A stretch of DNA of 64,000 nucleotides from Desulfopila aestuarii DSM 18488 (GCA_945863875.1 CAMBBS010000016.1:41650-105649), one strand, 5' to 3'. Shown: positions 27,832-37,937, counted from the stretch's first letter. Notes: generated from the sequence alone by a model not told the origin. Numbers and translations: made by a program.

Positions 27832-28311
27832 CTATCTGCAGCAGGTGTAAGGATTAATAGTCATGACCGGACAGGCAGCGGCCCGCACGACCTTATCGGC
27901 AACGGAGCCGAACATTATCTTCTCCAGGCCTTTATACCCATGGGTGCCCATGACGATAAGATCGGCCTCGATCTCGTTGGCATATTCGACAATTTTTTCA
28001 CCGACATCGCCCATGAAAACCTTGTAGTTCAACTCCTTGACCCCTGCTTTTTCACAGAATGCAACCATCTCTCCGCAAAATGAGGCCATTTTTACCTCAG
28101 CGCTCTCGGCAAGTTCCCCTTCCAGGGTCGGCAGGGTCATCTGGGGTACAAAAAACCCGGAATAATCCTCGAAGTTCTGCACGATGAAGACAAGATACAT
28201 CGATGCGGCAAATTTTCCGGCCAGATAGCCAGCGGACTCAGCGATCAATTTAGAATTATCAGAGAAATCAACCGGTACGACAACTCTCTTAATTTCATTC
28301 ATAAAACTCAT
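27832..28311 (-). CDS. Single-domain universal stress protein
   Basis: A 159-residue UspA-family protein. It opens VVVPVDFSDNSKLIAESA and ends with GTHGYKGLEKIMFGSVADKV, which is the complete G-x2-G-x9-G-S nucleotide-binding signature, so it probably binds ATP. The start follows GAGGGGG. The 250 bases upstream, shared with the divergent LpxL-type gene, must contain its promoter; I could not pick a convincing one. Confidence 0.92.
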   Translation of the reverse strand: MSFMNEIKRVVVPVDFSDNSKLIAESAGYLAGKFAASMYLVFIVQNFEDYSGFFVPQMTLPTLEGELAESAEVKMASFCGEMVAFCEKAGVKELNYKVFMGDVGEKIVEYANEIEADLIVMGTHGYKGLEKIMFGSVADKVVRAAACPVMTINPYTCCR

Positions 28312-28586
28312 ATATCCCCCTCCCTGTTATAATTAGAAAACGAACTGCGCCTAAAAAAACTGCTCTTCTTGTTCAATTGTCTCGTGACCTCCCGATGGAT
28401 GCACATTTTTCACGTCTCCCGGCGCCGGTTCAGAGCCCATATCACACTCTATTTACCCGTGGCAAACGGAAAACAAGTCAGGGCTCTTTTTAGCGCTTTA
28501 AATCCCTGGACGAGTGGTGTAGTTTAGCTACCTTTTCTTTCGAGATTTCTCGCCATCCCTCAATGAACGGCTGCCTCCACTTCACT

Positions 28587-29510
28587 ATGCAACTTAAATA
28601 CAAGCTCGAATACACTTTACTCAGAAGTACGATATTTTTCATCAATCTCCTGCCTGTTCCGGCAATTCTCTTTCTTTGCACCACTATCGGCTACTGTGCC
28701 TGGGTTGTGTTCCCGTTTCGTCTCAAGGTCGCCTACAAAAATCTTTCCACCGTTTTCCCTGAGCTGGACCATGCCGCGAAAATACGCCTGCTGCGGCGAG
28801 TGTACCTCCAGTTCACCAGAACCTTCGGCCTGGTATTTATTCTCCATCGAAAAAGCTTCAAAACGTTGATCCAAAACGCCCGGGTCTCCGGCCGAGACAA
28901 ACTTGAAGAGGCGCTCGGTCAGGGAAAAGGGGTGATTCTCACGACAATCCATGCCAGTTGGTTTGAAGCATATTTTGCCTGGTTCAATATGTCCGGACTA
29001 CCGACGACTCTTATCTACAAGAAACAGAGCAATCCCCTTTCCGACCAGTTTTTTGTTCGCCAGCGCAGACACTACGGCACCAGCCTGCAGCAGGTGAGCA
29101 GCCGTGATGGCATGAAGGTTTACCAACAGGCTCTGACGGACAACAGAATACTTATCGTCAGTCTTGACCAGCGATATTCCGGCACCGGTATCAGTATCAA
29201 TTTTTTCAACCGGCCGCTCTCCTGCGCCAAAGGATCGGCTATACTGCATCTGAGATCAGGGGCGCCGGTTATGACCAGCGTCTATTACATGCAAGACGGA
29301 GAGTTGCATATTGATTTTGACACCGTCAATCTCCCCAGCTATGAGGAAATAAACGACGACAACATTAAAGATATCTGCAGACGATCCATGCAGAGGTATG
29401 AACCCTTCATCAGGCAATATCCGGAACAGTGGTTCAGCCTCTTTCATCGCCTCTGGTGTAAAAAGGGGTATTCCGCAGTAAAAAGATCCTTCCGGCAGAT
29501 ATTTTTTTAA
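28587..29510 (+). CDS. Lipid A acyltransferase, LpxL/HtrB family
   Basis: A 307-residue inner-membrane acyltransferase of the LpxL/LpxM family, which adds a secondary acyl chain to lipid A. After a hydrophobic anchor (STIFFINLLPVPAILFLCTT) come the catalytic motif ILTTIHASWFEAYFAWF (H-x4-E) and LIVSLDQRYSGTGISINFFN and GSAILHLRSGAPVMTSVYYM, all typical of the family. Two ATGs are possible, 28563 and 28587, and neither has a clear ribosome site; the later one fits the usual short N-terminus. MsbA, which flips lipid A across the inner membrane, is encoded next on the same strand, 254 bases on. Confidence 0.88.
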   Translation: MQLKYKLEYTLLRSTIFFINLLPVPAILFLCTTIGYCAWVVFPFRLKVAYKNLSTVFPELDHAAKIRLLRRVYLQFTRTFGLVFILHRKSFKTLIQNARVSGRDKLEEALGQGKGVILTTIHASWFEAYFAWFNMSGLPTTLIYKKQSNPLSDQFFVRQRRHYGTSLQQVSSRDGMKVYQQALTDNRILIVSLDQRYSGTGISINFFNRPLSCAKGSAILHLRSGAPVMTSVYYMQDGELHIDFDTVNLPSYEEINDDNIKDICRRSMQRYEPFIRQYPEQWFSLFHRLWCKKGYSAVKRSFRQIFF

Positions 29511-29764
29511 TGACCAGGGAGGGATTTTTTCCGGTTCATGAAAAATCATTGCGTCAAGGAAGGCCTGCCGGACCAGAGGCCACTGAACCGAGCCCCGCTC
29601 TTTGCAGGCGGTTAAATAGTGCTTCAGTAATTGTCGACACTGGTGTATTACTAGGAACGTTTTGCACTCAACAACCGGATAACCTTCGGCAGTGAAGGCA
29701 CTTACCCCGTTTGCCCGGGTCAGTTTCTCTCTGCCTTTTTTCATTGCCACCGCCCATCACCCCC

Positions 29765-31492
29765 ATGACCAACAAAGATATTTTCAAGCGATTATATGAA
29801 GTTATACATCCCTATCAGGTAAAACTCATCGTTGCCATGCTGGCCATGATCTGTGTTTCAGCCGGAACCGGCGCGCAGACCTGGCTGGTGAAGGACGTTC
29901 TCGATAAAATATTTATTGAGAAGAACACTTTTTACCTGGAACTCCTGCCCCTGGTTCTGCTGCTTATTTTTTTCCTGAAAGGTGTCGTCTATTACATTTA
30001 TTCCATTCTGCTGGAACAGGTGGGGCAGTCGGTTATCCGTGATTTTCGGCTGGATATCTTCAACCACATCCATAAACAATCCCTCTCCTTTTTCAACAAG
30101 ATGCCCACCGGCACGCTGATGTCCCGGGTAATTTCCGATGTAGCACTTATCCAGCAGGCGGTATCAAAGGCGCTTGTCGGCGCTGTCCGCGATTTTTTTC
30201 AGGTGATAATTCTGCTCGGGGTCGTCTTTGTTATGAACTGGAGGCTGGCGATGATCACCTTTATCGTCCTGCCGATCGCCGCCTATCCAATCGTGAAGTT
30301 TGGTCGCTTATTCAGAAAAATAAGCACGTCAACCCAGGAAGAGGTCGCCCACGTCTCCAATATCCTCCATGAGACAATCACCGGTAACCGCATCGTCAAG
30401 GCGTTCACCAAAGAGGCATATGAGGGCAAACGATTTCAGGGCCAGGTTACCCGCCTCTTTGTTTTGACCATGAAAGACGCCAAATACCGCTGCCTGCAGC
30501 ATCCAATGATGGAATTTATCGGCGGCGGCGCCATTGCCTTGATTATCTGGTTTGGCGGCAAAGAGGTTATCGGCGGAGACATGACTCCCGGAACGTTTTT
30601 TGCCTTTCTGACGGCGCTTATTGCCGCCTACGAGCCGGTTAAAAACGTGACAAAAATCAACTCGACAATCCAGCAGGGACTGGCCGCCGCGGCCCGTGTT
30701 TTTGATATTCTCGACATTGAACCGGAAATCCGCGATAAAAAAGACGCCGTCACCCTGCCGCCCTTTTCCGACCGTATCGAATGTAAAAATATACGCTTTT
30801 GTTACAACGAGGAAGAACCTATTTTGTCGAATATAAATCTCACCGTGCCGGCCGGTCAGGCCCTGGCCATTGTTGGCCCGAGCGGCGGCGGCAAGACGAC
30901 ACTGACCAACCTGATTCCCCGCTTTCTCGAGCTAAAGGAAGGAAGCATTGTCATCGACGGAAGAGATATCAGAGATATCACCGTGGCGTCACTGCGAAAT
31001 CAGATCGCCATGGTGACCCAGCAGACCATCCTCTTCAACGACACCGTACGCAATAATATCGCCTACGGCGATCAAGAGGCGCCGGAACAGAAGATCCATG
31101 ACGCGGCAAAAGCGGCTTATGCCTATGACTTTATCAAGGCACTGCCCCAAGGTTTCGACACCATGATCGGCGAAGGCGGGGCGCGTCTGTCCGGGGGGCA
31201 ATGCCAGCGCATAGCCATAGCCAGGGCTCTTCTGAAAAATGCACCCATTTTGATACTCGACGAGGCGACCTCCGCCCTCGATACCGAGTCGGAACGCGAA
31301 GTACAGAATGCCCTGGAAAATTTGATGAAAGACCGCACGACCCTGGTTATTGCCCATCGTCTGTCGACAATTAAAAATGCCGACAGAATCATCGTCATCA
31401 AGGACGGCGTCATCGTCGAACAGGGCACCCACGATTCCCTCATTGCCCAAAAGGGTGAATATGAAATGCTGTATACGATGCAATATACCTAG
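29765..31492 (+). CDS. msbA: Lipid A export ABC transporter (MsbA-like)
   Basis: A 575-residue half-transporter: six-helix ABC exporter domain (residues 1-310) fused to an ATPase. ATPase motifs: Walker A VGPSGGGKTTLTNL, Q-loop AMVTQQTILFNDTV, signature RLSGGQCQRIAIARALL, Walker B ILILDEATSALD, and H-loop VIAHRLSTI. It would work as a homodimer moving lipid A or a related lipid from the inner to the outer leaflet. Placement after an LpxL-type gene supports the MsbA assignment over a drug exporter. ATG 29765 is chosen because it matches the family start (MTNKDIFKRLYEVIHPY); the frame is open to 29711 and no ribosome site is obvious. Confidence 0.92.
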   Translation: MTNKDIFKRLYEVIHPYQVKLIVAMLAMICVSAGTGAQTWLVKDVLDKIFIEKNTFYLELLPLVLLLIFFLKGVVYYIYSILLEQVGQSVIRDFRLDIFNHIHKQSLSFFNKMPTGTLMSRVISDVALIQQAVSKALVGAVRDFFQVIILLGVVFVMNWRLAMITFIVLPIAAYPIVKFGRLFRKISTSTQEEVAHVSNILHETITGNRIVKAFTKEAYEGKRFQGQVTRLFVLTMKDAKYRCLQHPMMEFIGGGAIALIIWFGGKEVIGGDMTPGTFFAFLTALIAAYEPVKNVTKINSTIQQGLAAAARVFDILDIEPEIRDKKDAVTLPPFSDRIECKNIRFCYNEEEPILSNINLTVPAGQALAIVGPSGGGKTTLTNLIPRFLELKEGSIVIDGRDIRDITVASLRNQIAMVTQQTILFNDTVRNNIAYGDQEAPEQKIHDAAKAAYAYDFIKALPQGFDTMIGEGGARLSGGQCQRIAIARALLKNAPILILDEATSALDTESEREVQNALENLMKDRTTLVIAHRLSTIKNADRIIVIKDGVIVEQGTHDSLIAQKGEYEMLYTMQYT

Positions 31493-31945
31493 CGCCAAGC
31501 CTCGAATATGCAAAAGAGCGCGGCACAATGCCGCCGCGTCTTTCCGGCAACTGTGGAAACCAACAGGAAACAAAGAGATATTTGGAACAGATGCACCAGA
31601 ACTGACATTCTGTCCATTACCACCTGCTTTTTCCAGGGAACTTTCCGCCTGGGTTGAGCGTTGACAGCACGCATGCATGCCTTGCCGTTTTCTTGTACCC
31701 AACAACCACACGCCTTCCTGCCGAAAACATGGCCAGGCCTGTAAACAATCCTGGCAATGAACCACACGCGCTGCACGCATCTGCCTGCTTTTCTGTCATT
31801 AGATGAGGCGCATTGGAGAGCGGCACCCCTTCGACACCCGGGCCAAGTCGTCGTTTCCGTCTTGTAAACTTACATTGTTATTTGTATACAGAATGTAAAC
31901 GATGACCGGCACGTTACATCTTGACAATGGCCGGGCAGGCATCGG
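31493..31945. other. 453-base gap between convergent msbA and sensor kinase genes
   Basis: I see no gene here; small open frames on either strand lack ribosome sites and recognisable motifs. The first 50 bases hold the terminator candidate at 31519-31543. From 31863 to 31903 there is an AT-rich stretch with direct TGTAAAC copies and TTACATT/AATGTAA mirror elements. Long gaps between convergent genes are unusual in this window. Confidence 0.5.
31519..31543 (+). terminator. Candidate terminator after msbA
   Basis: Stem CGCGGC (31519-31524) / GCCGCG (31533-31538) with an 8-base loop, followed by TCTTT. It lies 27 bases after the msbA stop. The short stem and short T tract make it a moderate candidate. 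Confidence 0.4.
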
Positions 31946-33793
31946 TCATGCGCCATCTTCAGTCAACGGCAAAATCACCCGAACCTCCGTATACCGGCGG
32001 GCAACACTGCTCAGCTCCATCCATCCGCCATGTTCCTCAACAATTTTTGCTGACATGGCCAGACCTAATCCGGTCCCATTGTTTTTGGTTGTAAAATATG
32101 GATCAAATACCCGGCCCAGGTTTTCCGGCACGATTCCCACCCCGTTATCCCGGACTGTTATGATGATTCTTCGTGCAGCATGCTCCGTCGCCACGAGCAA
32201 CTCGCCGCCATCTTCCATGGCCTGAATGGCATTCAGGAACAGGTTGAGAAAAACCTGATTCATCTTATCTTTGTCAAGCACAACCTGGGGCAGATCAGCG
32301 GCCATTTCCAGACGCAGAGTAATGCCAAAAGACTCTGCATCGACCTGCACCAGCGAGACGGTCTTTTCGATGATTTCGGTAACGGATGCCCTCTCCCGCC
32401 TCAACTGGCCGGGCTTGGCATAATCGAGCAGTTCTCCGATGCTGCGGTTGAGCCGTTCCACCTCCTTGACAAGAATATCGGCGGTCTCCGCCTCCTTGCT
32501 GGCATGGGAGAAATTTGACTTCAATACTACCGCGAGCCCTTTGATAGAACTCAGCGGATTGCGCAGTTCGTGGGCGACCCCTGCGGCCATTTTCCCAAGA
32601 GCCGCCAGCCGTTCGCTGCGCCGCAGTTCTTTTTCAAGCCGCTTCACCGTCGTCAGGTCCCTGATAAGCAGGACCTCCCCGGCAAAACCGCCACTATCGT
32701 CCAAGACCACCATGGAGGCAAGCTGCAAGGTCTTGTCTTTTTCGGGCAGACGAGGCAAATGGATCTCGGTCTGACGGACGATGGGGCCGTCCATTTCCTT
32801 GCCGGAAAACATCTGCGCCAGTTTTGCCGGCAGACAAACCCGCGGCCTGCCGCCGATGACCCTGTCCGCATCAAGGCCAATGAGCTCTTTGGCAGAAGCA
32901 TTATAGACCTGAATGACATCACTGCTATCCGTGGCAATCAAGCCTATCGGCAGAGACGAAACGAGCATATCGGTGAACGCCCTCATTTTGCCGAGACGCA
33001 GCTGGGAACCTTTTAATCCTTTCAAGGTTGCAAACGATAGCGTTCCGCCTAGGCCGACAAGAAAAATAACGACGAGCAATATAATGATCTGCAGCAACTG
33101 ACGATTCAGCGGAGAATTGAACTGCTCGAAATCCAGCTGGACGATATAGATGGGTTGCATGTCAAGCAGTCGATCCATCTCCTCCTGTACCAGACGAAAT
33201 TGAGGATGCTGGCTCAATCCGCGCATCATCATCTGGCCTCTACGGGGAGGCGCATCGGCAGGACCATGCAGGGCATCTCGCATGCTTGGCGGCATATACC
33301 ATGAGGCTATCTGGAACTTTTTCTTGTCTCCGTCTGCATCTTTGACTAGGCGCGTGACAAATCGACCGGCATCATCGGCACGCAGAACACCGGCAAAAGC
33401 CAGGCTGCCCGGATCAACGGTGTTCTCCGGCAGATTTTTTCCAGCGCCCGACAAGACGGTGCCCGCGGCGTCGATGAGCAAAACAAATTCCACCCCTGGC
33501 TGCTCAACCGCCTGCTCCATTGCCGCCTGCATGTGATCTTGCCAATGATCCCACTGCCGGGAGGTGCGCAGGTTGACCCGGATCGATTCTCGCACGGAAC
33601 TGTTGATAAACCGCATGAGGGTCAGCCCTTTTTGAGCAATCGCCTCAACGATCAACTCTTTTTCCCGCTGGTAGTTGCTCGCGGCAAAGATGGTCAGGAG
33701 AATCAGCAAGAAGGTGCAGGCGATTGCCAGCAGCCAGGGAGAGAAATTGTACAGCAGATTGCCTTTGTTTTCAGCCTTTTGCCGTGTCGTCAT
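31946..33793 (-). CDS. Membrane PAS-domain sensor histidine kinase
   Basis: A 615-residue kinase. Transmembrane segment 1 is at about residues 18-38, a periplasmic sensor region at 40-230, segment 2 at about 232-256, and a PAS domain at 265-385. HisKA follows with phospho-acceptor His408 in AAGVAHELRNPLSSIKG. The HATPase has NQVFLNLFLNAIQAM, TVRDNGVGI and TGLGLAMSAK. The layout resembles ZraS/NtrB-type kinases that act with sigma54 activators. No response regulator gene is adjacent; the nearest candidate is the sigma54 activator at 45774-47237, and that has a degenerate receiver. Its start overlaps the end of the phosphorylase-like gene by 23 bases, so the two are translationally linked. Confidence 0.92.
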   Translation of the reverse strand: MTTRQKAENKGNLLYNFSPWLLAIACTFLLILLTIFAASNYQREKELIVEAIAQKGLTLMRFINSSVRESIRVNLRTSRQWDHWQDHMQAAMEQAVEQPGVEFVLLIDAAGTVLSGAGKNLPENTVDPGSLAFAGVLRADDAGRFVTRLVKDADGDKKKFQIASWYMPPSMRDALHGPADAPPRRGQMMMRGLSQHPQFRLVQEEMDRLLDMQPIYIVQLDFEQFNSPLNRQLLQIIILLVVIFLVGLGGTLSFATLKGLKGSQLRLGKMRAFTDMLVSSLPIGLIATDSSDVIQVYNASAKELIGLDADRVIGGRPRVCLPAKLAQMFSGKEMDGPIVRQTEIHLPRLPEKDKTLQLASMVVLDDSGGFAGEVLLIRDLTTVKRLEKELRRSERLAALGKMAAGVAHELRNPLSSIKGLAVVLKSNFSHASKEAETADILVKEVERLNRSIGELLDYAKPGQLRRERASVTEIIEKTVSLVQVDAESFGITLRLEMAADLPQVVLDKDKMNQVFLNLFLNAIQAMEDGGELLVATEHAARRIIITVRDNGVGIVPENLGRVFDPYFTTKNNGTGLGLAMSAKIVEEHGGWMELSSVARRYTEVRVILPLTEDGA

Positions 33794-35471
33794 GATTGGT
33801 TATTTTTTCCAGAATTACTTTGGATATCATATAGGTGGAGACAATACCTTCGTCGCCCATCGGCCCCGAGGCCAAGGTCTCGCCGGAGACCATCGGGTTA
33901 TCCGATGCATAATAGGCATATCTGGTTTTCATATCGGCGGGAATGTGTCGCTGAATTATCGCCCCGCTTATCGCTCGCTGATAATGCCCCCCTTCCATTT
34001 CCAGTCCGACCGCCCGCCAGCTCGAAGAATAAAACCGCTCCAGGACATCACGATTTTGCAGCGAAGTACCGAGCACCGTTACCATCGGACCGGTATGGAC
34101 ATCGACGGAGCCATCAAAATCGGCGGCGGTGAGATCGTTTTGCACGATATAATTGTCGGCGGTTCCCTCCATGACATGCGCCGAAGCAAGCATGATATCG
34201 CCCTTTTTACCAGGCAGGACCCCGGCTTTGCCCATGATGGAAATCGATTTGACATTCAACGAAACCTCCTCGCCGTTAAAACGAAAGGGATTGAGTAATT
34301 TATCCATAATATCAAAAGCCTGAGTACCAAAAGCATAATCGATAACGAGCAGAACCGGTGCCGTCTCCTTGATGAAATCACAATTGAGGTGCAGCGATGG
34401 ATGGATATGTCTCCCGTCGAGGAGGGAAAGATCAATAATATTCACATCAATATTTGAGCCTGATTCGTCTTGCTGGTAGACAAAGCCCGGCTCCGCAGTG
34501 AATGTCTCGAGAGAAAATTCTTTGTCCCGAACGGCTCTGACCATGTCATATATATTGTCAGGGACACGTTCTCCTACGTCCGCCAGCACCTTCGGTCCAA
34601 AAAGCAAATTCCGCATCGAATGCATGTTGGCACTGATCACATGAACCGGCCGCCCCTGATAGTGCAACCGCCCTAATGATTCTTTCAATTTTTCGGCCCA
34701 GAGGCTTGCATACTTCTGGTGATCGATCATTTCGTGTAAAGACGGCGTGAAATAGACGGTCAGTTCATTATTAACAACGGTCCGCTCAGCCATAACTCTT
34801 TTGCCGATACCATATATTATGTTAAAAAGACCGTTGTTGGTGTTGTGTTCTATCCTGTTTTTTTCTAGATAATCGTATGTTTCCCGTGTCTCTTTGTAGG
34901 TTCGTCCCAGAACAATCGACAGGTTCCAGATGGCCTGCTCCAGTTCCTCGTTGTTCAGGATCTTTTCCTTGGCAACAATTCGCTCAAGTTCCAGCCATTC
35001 CGAGCTCACTTCGTCGACTCTCATCCGCGCCTGGCGATAGATCTTTTGCGCCTCTATATTAAGAAATGTTATATGCGTCAGGATGTCGTAGATTTCGCTC
35101 TTTCCCGTAGTGATAACAAAACAGACTTCATTTTTTGAAACGGCATAGGAGACTCTGCGCCTTTTGAGAGGAACAATTTTTGTAAAGGAGGTTTCCTTAA
35201 AATCTTCCTGGGCAGTGAGAATAATTCTGCTGCAGTTCTCAATACCTTGAGGCATTCTGTCGATGACATATTCCAGTCCTTTCAGTTCGACAATTCTCGC
35301 ATCCGTCATCGAACCATAGATTTCCGGGCTGAGCTGCTTTAAAGCCTCGGTCAATTTTTCGCCAATCCTCCCGGATGGCCGATACGATCCCTGGAGTGAC
35401 AGGGAATCAGCTAAAATTTTAAAGGTTCGTATGGCGTGTCGTGCTTTCTGTGATTTCGACAATTCCTGCAT
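33771..35471 (-). CDS. Large protein with nucleoside-phosphorylase-like C-terminal domain
   Basis: A 566-residue protein. The first 350 residues are helical and match nothing I recognise. The C-terminal 200 residues look like the PNP/UDP-phosphorylase fold: SIMGKAGVLPGKKGDIMLAS resembles the early glycine loop, VHTGPMVTVLGTSLQNRD the middle strand, and VGLEMEGGHYQRAI (EMEGG at residues 491-495) the purine/ribose-binding Glu-Met-Glu motif. YYASDNPMVSGE follows where these enzymes have an S-D motif. It may bind or cleave a nucleoside or nucleotide-like ligand. The start follows AAGGAGACGCG. It overlaps the sensor kinase gene by 23 bases, suggesting a shared signalling function. Confidence 0.75.
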   Translation of the reverse strand: MQELSKSQKARHAIRTFKILADSLSLQGSYRPSGRIGEKLTEALKQLSPEIYGSMTDARIVELKGLEYVIDRMPQGIENCSRIILTAQEDFKETSFTKIVPLKRRRVSYAVSKNEVCFVITTGKSEIYDILTHITFLNIEAQKIYRQARMRVDEVSSEWLELERIVAKEKILNNEELEQAIWNLSIVLGRTYKETRETYDYLEKNRIEHNTNNGLFNIIYGIGKRVMAERTVVNNELTVYFTPSLHEMIDHQKYASLWAEKLKESLGRLHYQGRPVHVISANMHSMRNLLFGPKVLADVGERVPDNIYDMVRAVRDKEFSLETFTAEPGFVYQQDESGSNIDVNIIDLSLLDGRHIHPSLHLNCDFIKETAPVLLVIDYAFGTQAFDIMDKLLNPFRFNGEEVSLNVKSISIMGKAGVLPGKKGDIMLASAHVMEGTADNYIVQNDLTAADFDGSVDVHTGPMVTVLGTSLQNRDVLERFYSSSWRAVGLEMEGGHYQRAISGAIIQRHIPADMKTRYAYYASDNPMVSGETLASGPMGDEGIVSTYMISKVILEKITNHDDTAKG

Positions 35472-35713
35472 CGCGTCTCCTTCTCCTGTCCACCACTGCT
35501 GCTGCCGGGCCTGCCGTTTTTATTTCATGCAGCAGCCAGCTCAACTCGAAAAACGGGTTCGTCATCATCTCATTATCTTATATCACGACCAGGCCTATCG
35601 GCACAAAAAAAATGCCCACTTTTACAAGCAGGCAACATGACGGGAATGGCGGGAATTACGTTTAAGGCAGCAGGCTGTCCCCTGTTGAAGAACAAGCCGC
35701 CGGTTTTCCTCGA

Positions 35714-36298
35714 CTAGGCGCTGAGAAACCTCGTCAGAGCAGCGACGAGCTGTTCTCGTCCCTGGCCGGTTTTTGCCGAAAACAATATTCTCTCCTCGGC
35801 GTTAAAAGTGTGGCCGGCATCAAGGAGCCTGGCATTTTTTTCTCTGATGCTGCCGGAAACCTTGTCTATTTTCGTATACACCGGCAGGCAGGGAATGGAA
35901 TTCTGCTTCAGCCATTGAATCAATTGGGTATCCTGGGTCTTCGGTTCATGGCGAATGTCCATGATGACGACCACACAGCGCAGGGTTTCCCGCTTTTCCA
36001 GATAGGTCGATATCAAAGCCTGCCAACTGTTCTGCATAACCTTGGGAACCTTGGCAAAACCATAGCCGGGAAGGTCCACCAGGAAAAAATGATCCCCTAC
36101 CCGGAAATAGTTCAGCCCCTGGGTTTTCCCGGGCCGGGCACTCACCTTAACCAGGCTTTTCCGTCCGGTCAGTTTATTGATAAGACTCGATTTACCGACG
36201 TTCGATCGACCGGCAAAGGCTATTTCCGGCAACTCGAGCGGAGGCAGCTGTTTCAGACTATGCACGCTCAGGAGAAACTCTATTTTGGAAAAATCCAT
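35714..36298 (-). CDS. engB: Ribosome-biogenesis GTPase EngB/YsxC
   Basis: A 194-residue TRAFAC GTPase. G1 is AGRSNVGKSSLINKLTG, the G2 region follows as KVSARPGKTQGLNYF, G3 is LVDLPGYGFAKV and G4 is VYTKIDKVSG. This is the typical EngB (YsxC/YihA) protein that helps assemble the large ribosomal subunit; it is essential in many bacteria. The start follows AAGGAGAAGAGT. It is 21 bases downstream of hisG on the same strand. Confidence 0.95.
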   Translation of the reverse strand: MDFSKIEFLLSVHSLKQLPPLELPEIAFAGRSNVGKSSLINKLTGRKSLVKVSARPGKTQGLNYFRVGDHFFLVDLPGYGFAKVPKVMQNSWQALISTYLEKRETLRCVVVIMDIRHEPKTQDTQLIQWLKQNSIPCLPVYTKIDKVSGSIREKNARLLDAGHTFNAEERILFSAKTGQGREQLVAALTRFLSA

Positions 36299-36319
36299 AC
36301 TCTTCTCCTTGGAGGAAGA

Positions 36320-37201
36320 TCACGAAATAATTTTATTCAGGGGGTATTCAATAATGCCTTCCGCACCCATTTTCTTTAACCGGGGGATAAGATCCCTGAC
36401 GATATCTTCGGAAACCACGGTCTCAACGGAATACCAGTCTTGATTATACAGGCTCGCCACCGTCGGGGCATTGAGTGACGGCAGAATGGCGACAATATCA
36501 TCAAGTTTGGCACTGGCCACGTTCATTTTCAGGCCGACAATTCGATCGGCATTCAGTGCCCCCTGTAACAGCAAAGCGATGTTTTCGATTTTTTCCCGTT
36601 TCCACGGATCATTCCAGGCCTGTTTATTGGCGATGAACTGGGTGTTGGACTGCATCAATTCGTGGATAATGCGCAGCCCGTGCGCCCGGATGGTGCTTTC
36701 CGTTTCAGTCACCTCGACAATGGCGTCGGCGAGACCTGCCACCACCTTCGCCTCGGTTGCTCCCCACGAGAACTCTATGGTGACATGAATGTTCTTCTCT
36801 TCGAAAAAACGTCTGGTGACATTGACCAGCTCGGTGGAGATCTTTTTCCCTTCGAGATCCTCAATGGTTTTGATGGCAGAATCCCCGGCCACGGCGATAA
36901 CCCATCTGGTCGGCCTCCTGCTCACCTTGGAATAGACCAGGTCGCAGACCAGCACGGTATCCGACATGTTTTCCATGGTCCAGTCCTTCCCGGTGATCCC
37001 CGCATCAAGCATCCCGTCTTCCACGTAACGGGACATTTCCTGGGGTCGACAAATCGAGCAATCCAGCTCGGGATCGTCGATTTTCGGAAAATAGTTCCTG
37101 GCTGCGGGCTTAATGAGCCAGCCGGCTTTTTCAAAAAGCTCAATCGTCGCATTTTCCAGACTGCCCTTCGGTAAACCCAATTTCAACTGCTGCATCGTCA
37201 T
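36320..37201 (-). CDS. hisG: ATP phosphoribosyltransferase, long form
   Basis: A 293-residue HisG, first enzyme of histidine synthesis, joining ATP and PRPP. It opens [20 protein letters not shown] and shows [21 protein letters not shown]. It has the C-terminal regulatory domain of the long form ([20 protein letters not shown], then [20 protein letters not shown]), which binds histidine as inhibitor, so it does not need a HisZ partner. The start follows GGGAGAT; ATG 37201 and the ATG two codons later are both possible. It lies 43 bases downstream of hisI. Confidence 0.95.
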   Translation of the reverse strand: MTMQQLKLGLPKGSLENATIELFEKAGWLIKPAARNYFPKIDDPELDCSICRPQEMSRYVEDGMLDAGITGKDWTMENMSDTVLVCDLVYSKVSRRPTRWVIAVAGDSAIKTIEDLEGKKISTELVNVTRRFFEEKNIHVTIEFSWGATEAKVVAGLADAIVEVTETESTIRAHGLRIIHELMQSNTQFIANKQAWNDPWKREKIENIALLLQGALNADRIVGLKMNVASAKLDDIVAILPSLNAPTVASLYNQDWYSVETVVSEDIVRDLIPRLKKMGAEGIIEYPLNKIIS

Positions 37202-37244
37202 ATCTCCCGCGACTTCAAATCCTTATTTTTAAAACGCTAAGCGC

Positions 37245-37628
37245 TCACTTTGTACCGTAGACTGCCGCCGGGTCAAATATTTTTTCCCCCTGGACAACCA
37301 GGTCGTTGCCCTGCAGCCGGCGGAAAAAGCAGGACCGATGACCGGTATGACAGGCCGCACCACCCAGCTGTTCAACCTGATAGATGACGGTATCATCGTC
37401 ACAATCGACCAGAATCGCCTGGATAATCTGCACATGACCAGAGGTTTCACCTTTTAGCCACAGTTGATTTCTTGAGCGACTCCAGTAATGTGCCTTGCCG
37501 GTTGCCTGGGTTTTTTCCCATGCCTCTTTATTTATATAGGCGAGCATCAGTACTTCCCTTGTCTGATAATCCTGCACGATTGCCGGCAGAAGCCCATCGG
37601 TTGTTTTGGCGAAATTTAAGGATATCAT
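37245..37628 (-). CDS. hisI: Phosphoribosyl-AMP cyclohydrolase
   Basis: A 127-residue HisI, which opens the purine ring of phosphoribosyl-AMP in histidine synthesis. The family signatures are ARE-like [36 protein letters not shown], and the metal-binding [14 protein letters not shown] followed by [12 protein letters not shown], which gives the Cys ligands and the HTGHRSC motif. No HisE domain is fused. It is the first gene of a minus-strand unit hisI-hisG-engB; the other his genes are not in the window. Confidence 0.95.
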   Translation of the reverse strand: MISLNFAKTTDGLLPAIVQDYQTREVLMLAYINKEAWEKTQATGKAHYWSRSRNQLWLKGETSGHVQIIQAILVDCDDDTVIYQVEQLGGAACHTGHRSCFFRRLQGNDLVVQGEKIFDPAAVYGTK

Positions 37629-37937
37629 GAAAATTAACTCGTAATTCTGCTTTGATTAATGGTTTTGTTCGGCTTCATTGTGCAGATTTCTTCCTTTCTT
37701 CTCCGGCCGCTTCGACAAGCTCCACCCCTGACGGAAAAAACGAGCAGCGACAGAAAGCGAAAAGATGCATAAACTAGACAGCTCTTTCTGCTTTGTCAAG
37801 GTACACTGACAGATTTTGCAGTTTTTATGCTATCTCCTTGCATAAAGTTGTTCATCTCCTATATTATGCCACTCAATTTTCTTCCTCTTCAATCATGTTG
37901 TATTTTTTCAGTTCGTACTAAAAACAAGGAGTTTGTT
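37629..37937. other. 309-base divergent promoter region between hisI and FKBP gene
   Basis: No gene seen. It must hold promoters for hisI (minus) and the FKBP gene (plus). The plus-strand promoter is at 37838-37865. An inverted repeat TTATGC/GCATAA (37825-37830 and 37840-37845) overlaps its -35 and could be an operator. No convincing minus-strand promoter was found. Confidence 0.5.
37838..37865 (+). promoter_or_regulatory. Candidate sigma70 promoter of the FKBP gene
   Basis: TTGCAT (37838-37843), 16 bases, TATATT (37860-37865), located 73 bases before the FKBP start codon. Confidence 0.5.
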
